From contig OZ242004.1 in assembly GCA_965204685.1 (NCBI GenBank), positions 3,286,001 to 3,350,000 on the forward strand: a stretch of 64,000 nucleotides of DNA, written 5' to 3'. The DNA comes from Bin87 sp965204685 (lineage in GTDB: Bacteria; Chloroflexota; Dehalococcoidia; Lucifugimonadales; UBA3495). The notes beneath the pieces are model-generated. The model was not told where the DNA came from and made no database searches. It saw nothing but the letters and a program-made list of their open reading frames with translations. Shown here one piece after another: positions 59,343 through 64,000 of this stretch (the stretch's first letter is position 1; each line of letters begins with the position of its first letter). A program made the translations under genes and the position numbers.

Positions 59343-61370
59343 ATGGCCGTATCCGCCAGTACCATCCGTAACGTCGCTTTGCTCTCCCACAGCGGCGCGG
59401 GCAAGACCACCCTCGCCGAGACCATGCTGTTCAACGCCAAAGTGATCAACCGCATCGGCAGAGTGGAAGACGGCAACACCGTTTCCGACTACGAACCGGA
59501 GGAAACCCGGCGGTCTTCCAGTGTCCAGACCAGCCTGCTGCGGATCAGCAGTGGCGATGACAAGATCAACATGCTGGACACCCCCGGCTATGACGAGTTC
59601 CTCGGCGAAGCGGTCGCCGCGATGCGAGTGGTCGAATCGGCGGTGATCTTGGTCGCCGCGCCCACCGGCGTTGACGTCGGCACAGAACGCGCTTGGGCCA
59701 TGGCCCAGGAGCGCGGCCTCCCGGTGGCCTTTGTGCTGAACAAGATGGACCGTGAGAACGCCAGCTTCGAGCGCAACGTCCAGGAGTTGCAGGACATTTT
59801 CGGAAGCCGCTGCGTGCCGTTCCAACTGCCCATCGGCGAGGCGCAGGACTTCACCGGGCTGGTCAGCGTGATCGACCCGCCCGCCGACATTCCGGCCGGC
59901 GTCATCGGTGATTTCGATGCGGCCCGCGAACGTCTCATCGAGGCCGTCGCCGAATCCGACGACGCACTTGCTGACAAATACCTGGAAGGCGAGGAGATCA
60001 CTGCGGCGGAGGTTACCGCCGGCTCCCGCGAAGCCATTCGCAACGGCGACCTCATTCCCATCCTGGTCACCTCCGCGACGCAGAACATCGGCCTGGACGA
60101 ATTGGCTCAGGTTATCCGTGACTTCCTGCCTTCGCCGGCCGACATGCCTCAAACCTCCGGCGACGACGAAATCACCGCTGACGCCGCCGGCTCGGTCGCG
60201 GCTTTGGTGTTCAAGACCACCTCCGACCCCTTCGTGGGCAAGCTGTCGATGTTCCGGGTGTTCCGCGGAACAATGAAGTCCAACGGCGAAACCTATAACG
60301 TCAACCACAACCAGTCCGAGCGCCTGGGCCAGCTCTACCTGCCCCAGGGCAACAGCCAGGACAACGTGTCGGAGGTCGTGGCCGGCGACATCGGAGCCAT
60401 CGGCAAGCTGGGCGCCACCCTGACAGGCAACACGCTCTGCGCCAGCGACAACCGGATAACCCTACCCGGCATCGAGTTTCCCAGGGGCTACTACTCTCTG
60501 GCGGTAGTGCCGGCCACCCAGGCCGACCTGGACAAGATGTCCACCTCCCTGGCCCGGATCGTCGAGGACGACCCCAGCCTCCAGTTCACCCGCAATCCGG
60601 AAACCAGCGAAAGCCTGCTGACCGGCCTGGGCGAGGTGCAGATCGAGGTCGCTCTGGACCGCATCAAGCGGAAGTTCGGCGCCAATCTGAACGTGAAGCT
60701 GCCCGTCGTCCCCTATCGCGAGACCATCACGCAGATCACCAACTCCGAGTATCGTCACAAGAAGCAGACCGGCGGCAGCGGCCAGTACGGCCACGTCCTG
60801 CTCCGGCTGGAGCCCATGACCCGCGACGAGGGATTCGAGTTCGGCAACGAGGTCGTGGGCGGACGCGTGCCGCGGGAACTGATCCCCGCCGTTGAGAAGG
60901 GAGTCGTCAACACCCTGAAGGAAGGCGTGCTCGCTGGTTTCCCCGTGGTCGATCTCAAGGCGGTCATCTACGACGGCAGCACCCACCCGGTCGACGGCAA
61001 GCCCATCGCTTTCGAGATCGCCGGCAGCCAGGCCCTGCGCCAGGGAATGACCAAGGCGTCCCCGGTGCTGCTGGAGCCCATCGTCAAGCTGTACGTCACG
61101 GTCCCCGAGACTTACACGGGCGACATGATCAGCGACATCAACAGCAAGCGCGGCCGGATCCTGGGCATGGTTCCCGAAGCCCGCTACACCGTGATCGAAG
61201 CCGAAGTGCCGCAGGCGGAAGTACAGCGGTACTCCCAGGACCTGCGCTCCATGACCGGCGGTCGCGGCTCGTACCGCTTCGAGTTCGGCCACTACGAACA
61301 GGTGCCGCAGAATATCGAGCAGCGGGTGATCGACACTGCCAAGCAGGCCAAGGAGGGGGCCACGGCGTAG
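59343..61370 (+). CDS. Elongation factor G-like GTPase (FusA2 type)
   Basis: 675 residues, the usual five EF-G domains. G1 is SHSGAGKTTL (15-24), where canonical EF-G has AHIDAGKTT. G3 is DTPGYDEF (79-86): the catalytic His of DTPGH is Tyr. G4 NKMDREN (about 134-140). The C-terminal half with QTGGSGQYGHVLLRLEP and GAKIYDG-like PVDLKAVIYDGSTHPVDG is standard for EF-G. These changes mark the EF-G-like branch (as in mycobacterial FusA2), not the main translocase, though which one is functional cannot be judged here. Confidence 0.88.
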   Translation: MAVSASTIRNVALLSHSGAGKTTLAETMLFNAKVINRIGRVEDGNTVSDYEPEETRRSSSVQTSLLRISSGDDKINMLDTPGYDEFLGEAVAAMRVVESAVILVAAPTGVDVGTERAWAMAQERGLPVAFVLNKMDRENASFERNVQELQDIFGSRCVPFQLPIGEAQDFTGLVSVIDPPADIPAGVIGDFDAARERLIEAVAESDDALADKYLEGEEITAAEVTAGSREAIRNGDLIPILVTSATQNIGLDELAQVIRDFLPSPADMPQTSGDDEITADAAGSVAALVFKTTSDPFVGKLSMFRVFRGTMKSNGETYNVNHNQSERLGQLYLPQGNSQDNVSEVVAGDIGAIGKLGATLTGNTLCASDNRITLPGIEFPRGYYSLAVVPATQADLDKMSTSLARIVEDDPSLQFTRNPETSESLLTGLGEVQIEVALDRIKRKFGANLNVKLPVVPYRETITQITNSEYRHKKQTGGSGQYGHVLLRLEPMTRDEGFEFGNEVVGGRVPRELIPAVEKGVVNTLKEGVLAGFPVVDLKAVIYDGSTHPVDGKPIAFEIAGSQALRQGMTKASPVLLEPIVKLYVTVPETYTGDMISDINSKRGRILGMVPEARYTVIEAEVPQAEVQRYSQDLRSMTGGRGSYRFEFGHYEQVPQNIEQRVIDTAKQAKEGATA

Positions 61371-61401
61371 CGAACCGCACGAGCAACCAGCCAAACAACG
61401 G

Positions 61402-61426
61402 AGGGGCGGGTTTCAAACCTGCCCCT
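61402..61426 (+). terminator. Terminator after the EF-G-like gene
   Basis: An inverted repeat, AGGGGCGGGTTT with AAACCTGCCCCT and one G-T pair, 31 bases past the stop at 61370. The T-run is short (TTATT). Confidence 0.55.
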
Positions 61427-61479
61427 TATTACTACGTTGACTCGCACCAGCCGGAGCTGTTCAAAGGAGCGTACCTTTT

Positions 61480-62109
61480 ATGCGCAATGAATGGTACGGA
61501 GACAAGAGAGATTTTCTGAAGTGGCCCAGCTTGCTACATCTCGTGCAACGAGAAGGCATCAGGCGCATCTTCCAAATTGCCATGTGTACAGATGCAGGTC
61601 CGACTTATCCGGAAATTACAACTCTCGACGGACAAATAGTGCAATGTCAAGCCGTGACCACACTGGTAGCGGACCATTTCCACCACCACAATGACCTCAG
61701 AGGCATAACAGCCCTTGGCGGGCATTTGGGTATCAACATCGTGGTATGGTCGTATCCGTTTACGCATGCAACACGCGGTAGATATTTTGCTCGCGTTCTT
61801 GCGGAAATCCAAGCGTCTGAAACGCGAACGGCGCGAACGGTTTGGTTCTTTGACCCAGACACTGGCATAGAGCCCTCGAGTGGGGCCAACAAGAAACACG
61901 TGAAATTGCAGGAACTCCAGGATGCATTTGAAGCGATGCAACCCGGAGATTGCTTGGTATGTTATCAGCACGCCAAGCGGGAAATAAACTGGCGTAGTCA
62001 AATTCGCGAGCGTTTGAGCAAAAAGTTGGGTATAGCTCAAGCCCGGGTGGAAGTCTTCACGTCAGATTATGCGAGCGACGTCATTATTTTAGCTGTTGAA
62101 AAGCAATAG
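61480..62109 (+). CDS. Protein of unknown function with DPDTGIE motif
   Basis: 209 residues, RBS AAAGGAG about seven bases upstream. MRNEWYGDKRDFLKWPSLLHLV (about 1-22) and FFDPDTGIEPSSGANKKHVKLQEL (about 127-150) plus GDCLVCYQHAKRE form a conserved frame seen in proteins starting NQYxGDxxDxxKYxLLR with a DPDNGIE core; I do not know their function. Lower GC than neighbours suggests recent transfer. Stands alone between the EF-G-like gene and a Uma2 gene. Confidence 0.6.
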   Translation: MRNEWYGDKRDFLKWPSLLHLVQREGIRRIFQIAMCTDAGPTYPEITTLDGQIVQCQAVTTLVADHFHHHNDLRGITALGGHLGINIVVWSYPFTHATRGRYFARVLAEIQASETRTARTVWFFDPDTGIEPSSGANKKHVKLQELQDAFEAMQPGDCLVCYQHAKREINWRSQIRERLSKKLGIAQARVEVFTSDYASDVIILAVEKQ

Positions 62110-62130
62110 CACAGGCACAACATCGGCGCT

Positions 62131-62736
62131 CTATGCTTTCGGAGGCCACAGGTCACTGAAAATCTCGGTGATGTCAAAAGACGAACCAGGAACGGAAGTC
62201 GTGGTGAGAATATCGCCGGGGCGGTAAATCTTTTCCAAAGCGTAATGACCCATGCCGTTGCGGGTCACCGGGTTCGTCAGTGCCCGCAAGGTTTCGTCTT
62301 GGATGCTGATTATCCAGTACTCCGGCACACCGTGCCGGGCGTATAGCTCCGGCTTGATCGTTAAATCCTTTTCCGTGTTGGCGGGTTGAAAGTCCGGGGA
62401 AAGGATTTCTGCCAGCAAGTCCGGTATGCCCTCATAAGCCCGGTCGGTGAACAGATGGCAATGTTCCCGTTTGACGAGCATCAAATCCGGCTCGACCACA
62501 TTCTGCTCCGAAAGGACCACCGTAAAATGTCCGCCGGCCCAGAATACCCCTAACCGCTCGTCTCGGTCCTGACGATTATACTGGTATGACAGATTGCCCA
62601 AGACTTCCTGATGCCACGTGCCGGGCGCTTCCGACGTGTGGTACAGAACGCCGTCAATCAGCTCCCACCGCTCGCCTTCAGGTGTGGCAAAGTAATCAGC
62701 AACGGTGTACGTGCCTTTCGGTTCTGCCGTCACCAT
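62131..62736 (-). CDS. Uma2 family endonuclease
   Basis: 201 residues, intact. YFATPEGERWELIDGVLYHTSEA is the usual start, VEPDLMLV the first Asp, LLAEILSPDF the Glu, and NTEKDLTIKPELYARHGVPEYWII has the Lys eight residues before Gly. So all PD-(D/E)xK-like residues remain, unlike the two other Uma2 genes in the window. Role unknown. Confidence 0.9.
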   Translation of the reverse strand: MVTAEPKGTYTVADYFATPEGERWELIDGVLYHTSEAPGTWHQEVLGNLSYQYNRQDRDERLGVFWAGGHFTVVLSEQNVVEPDLMLVKREHCHLFTDRAYEGIPDLLAEILSPDFQPANTEKDLTIKPELYARHGVPEYWIISIQDETLRALTNPVTRNGMGHYALEKIYRPGDILTTTSVPGSSFDITEIFSDLWPPKA

Positions 62737-62749
62737 AGTCCGCCTCCAA

Positions 62750-64000
62750 TCAGAAGCCCCAAGTCGGCTGGTATTCGCCGAACACGTCGCGGAAGACGCC
62801 CATCATCTCGCCCAGCGTGGCCTCCGCCTTCACGGCTTCGATCAACGGGTACATCAGGTTGGCCTCGCTGCCGGACCCACGGGCGGCCGACTCCAGCGCA
62901 CGCAGGCGCGAGGCCACCTCGCGGTCATCGCGCCGCCGCTTGACCTCGTCCAGGTGGGCGATATGCCGCTGTTCGCCGGCCTCGTCGACCCGGAGGATGG
63001 GAATGGACAGGCTCTCGTCAGCATCCACATAGTCGTTGACGCCCACGGTGATGCGCTCCCTGCGGTCCTCTTCCTGCTGGTAGATGTAGGCCGCGTCGGC
63101 GATCTCCCGTTGGAAGTAGCCCGATTCAAGCGCCGGTATGACGCCGCCCTGCCGGTCGATCTGCTCGAAATAGTCGTAGGCGCGGGCCTCCACCTGGTTG
63201 GTCAGCGCTTCCACAAAATAGCTGCCGCCCAGTGGGTCTACGGTATCGGTGACGCCCGTTTCGTGGGCGATGATCTGCTGCGTGCGCAGGGCCTGCAGTG
63301 CGGCGTCGGCCGAAGGCAGCGCCCAGGCCTCGTCCTTGCTGTTGGTGTGCAGTGACTGGCATCCGCCCAGCACGGCGGCCAGGGCCTGTAGCGAGACGCG
63401 CACCACGTTGTTCTCAGGCTGTTGCGCCGTCAGTGATGCTCCCGAGGTCTGGGCGTGGAATCGCATCCACGCGGAGCGTTCCGATTCGGCGCCGAATGTT
63501 TCCTTCATCTCACGAGCCCAGATGCGCCGGGCGGAACGAAACTTGGCGATCTCCTCGAAGAAGTCGTTATGCACGTTGAAGAAGAAACTCAGGCGCGGCG
63601 CGAAGTCGTCCACGGCCATGCCCCGCTCCACGCAGTGCCGCACGTACTCAAACCCGTCGGCCAGCGTAAACGCCAACTCCTGCACCGCGTTGCTGCCCGC
63701 CTCGCGGATGTGATACCCACTGATGCTGATCGGGTTGAACCGCGGCATCCGGTCAGTGGCGAACTCAACGGTATCCACCACCAGCCGCATCGAGGGATGG
63801 GGCGGGAAGATGTACTCATTCTGGGCGATGTACTCTTTCAGAATGTCGTTCTGGATCGTGCCGCCCAACGCATCGATGGCCGCGCCCTGACGCTCGGCGG
63901 CGGCGATATACATGGCCCAGATGATCGCAGCTGGGCTGTTGATGGTCATCGAAGTGGTGACCCGGTCCAGCGGGATACCGTCGAAGACCGTCTGCATGTC
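62750..64000 (-). CDS. Methylmalonyl-CoA mutase large-subunit-type protein (5' end outside window)
   Basis: 417 codons, open to the right edge, so the N-terminus of about 100-130 residues is missing. FDGIPLDRVTTSMTINSPAAIIWAMYIAAAE (at its start, read in parts), GTIQNDILKEYIAQNEYIFPPHPSMRLV and FNPISISGYHIREAGSNAVQELAFTLADG are the TIM-barrel motifs; HTNSKDEAWALPS follows. It lacks the B12-binding domain, which is then likely a separate small subunit. Links succinyl-CoA and propionate metabolism. Stops 14 bases before the Uma2 start. Confidence 0.94.
   Translation of the reverse strand, partial: DMQTVFDGIPLDRVTTSMTINSPAAIIWAMYIAAAERQGAAIDALGGTIQNDILKEYIAQNEYIFPPHPSMRLVVDTVEFATDRMPRFNPISISGYHIREAGSNAVQELAFTLADGFEYVRHCVERGMAVDDFAPRLSFFFNVHNDFFEEIAKFRSARRIWAREMKETFGAESERSAWMRFHAQTSGASLTAQQPENNVVRVSLQALAAVLGGCQSLHTNSKDEAWALPSADAALQALRTQQIIAHETGVTDTVDPLGGSYFVEALTNQVEARAYDYFEQIDRQGGVIPALESGYFQREIADAAYIYQQEEDRRERITVGVNDYVDADESLSIPILRVDEAGEQRHIAHLDEVKRRRDDREVASRLRALESAARGSGSEANLMYPLIEAVKAEATLGEMMGVFRDVFGEYQPTWGF

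Noticed and set aside
1..64000. tRNA, rRNA, CRISPR array or riboswitch
   Set aside because: I saw no cloverleaf-type sequence, no repeat-spacer pattern and no recognisable riboswitch core; short tRNAs could be missed by eye.

Overview
The window is GC-rich bacterial chromosome (about 60 % by eye) carrying tightly packed housekeeping genes and catabolic genes. The mixture fits an uncultured Chloroflexota, most likely of the Dehalococcoidia/SAR202 kind: three CaiB/BaiF CoA-transferases, two xanthine-dehydrogenase-type molybdoenzymes, an LLM flavin monooxygenase, Uma2 proteins, a complete F-type ATP synthase operon and a Rex repressor. The taxonomic guess is inference from gene content; there is no rRNA or other phylogenetic marker to prove it.

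Layout. 1-1.9 kb: a truncated Uma2 protein, a small membrane protein and SurE. 2-5.9 kb: a three-gene form II CO-dehydrogenase-like operon (small, large and FAD subunits) with its own promoter and terminator. 6-8.6 kb: accessory stretch with a duplicated HEPN/PaREP1-like gene, a small XRE regulator, a perfect 18-bp palindromic operator and two tandem PH-like paralogues. 9-15 kb: lysA, holB, smr, an HNH nuclease and a large membrane iron-sulfur protein. 15-17.7 kb: an alpha/beta hydrolase, a SelW/Rdx-like selenoprotein whose reading frame crosses an in-frame TGA (CxxU), a ylxP-like gene and rex. 17.7-25 kb: atpZ-B-E-F-H-A-G-D-C on the minus strand behind a near-consensus promoter. 25-30 kb: a bifunctional-nuclease-domain gene, rsmD-coaD-coiled-coil operon, ribF and tyrS. 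30-35.7 kb: an amber-interrupted Uma2 gene, a MaoC-type double-hotdog dehydratase, two CaiB/BaiF transferases and a two-domain alpha-beta-barrel protein. 35.7-45.4 kb: a copper/redox-type periplasmic protein, CtaG, an LLM monooxygenase and two giant FtsX-type permeases. 45.4-54 kb: a CitE-like CoA-ester lyase, a third CaiB/BaiF, an FAD-linked oxidase, a cytochrome-b/sulfite-oxidase fusion and a stand-alone molybdopterin subunit. 54-59 kb: accessory region with a carboxymuconolactone decarboxylase-like gene, a PD-(D/E)xK nuclease gene broken by an 895-bp IS, and a HEPN gene pair. 58.7-64 kb: rnhA, an EF-G-like GTPase, an unassigned low-GC gene, another Uma2 gene and the 3' part of a methylmalonyl-CoA mutase gene.

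How it fits together. Respiration and energy conservation (atp operon, CtaG, membrane Fe-S protein, Rex as NADH sensor) sit among oxidative catabolic enzymes. The CoA-transferases, MaoC hydratase, CitE-like lyase and methylmalonyl-CoA mutase suggest activation, hydration and cleavage of branched or dicarboxylic CoA thioesters feeding propionate/succinate metabolism. The most distinctive observation is the unannotated selenoprotein at 16063-16332. Promoters recognised by eye fall into two forms: TTGAC-17/18-TAnnnT, and extended -10 boxes of the TGTGnTAnnnT type with poor -35 boxes.
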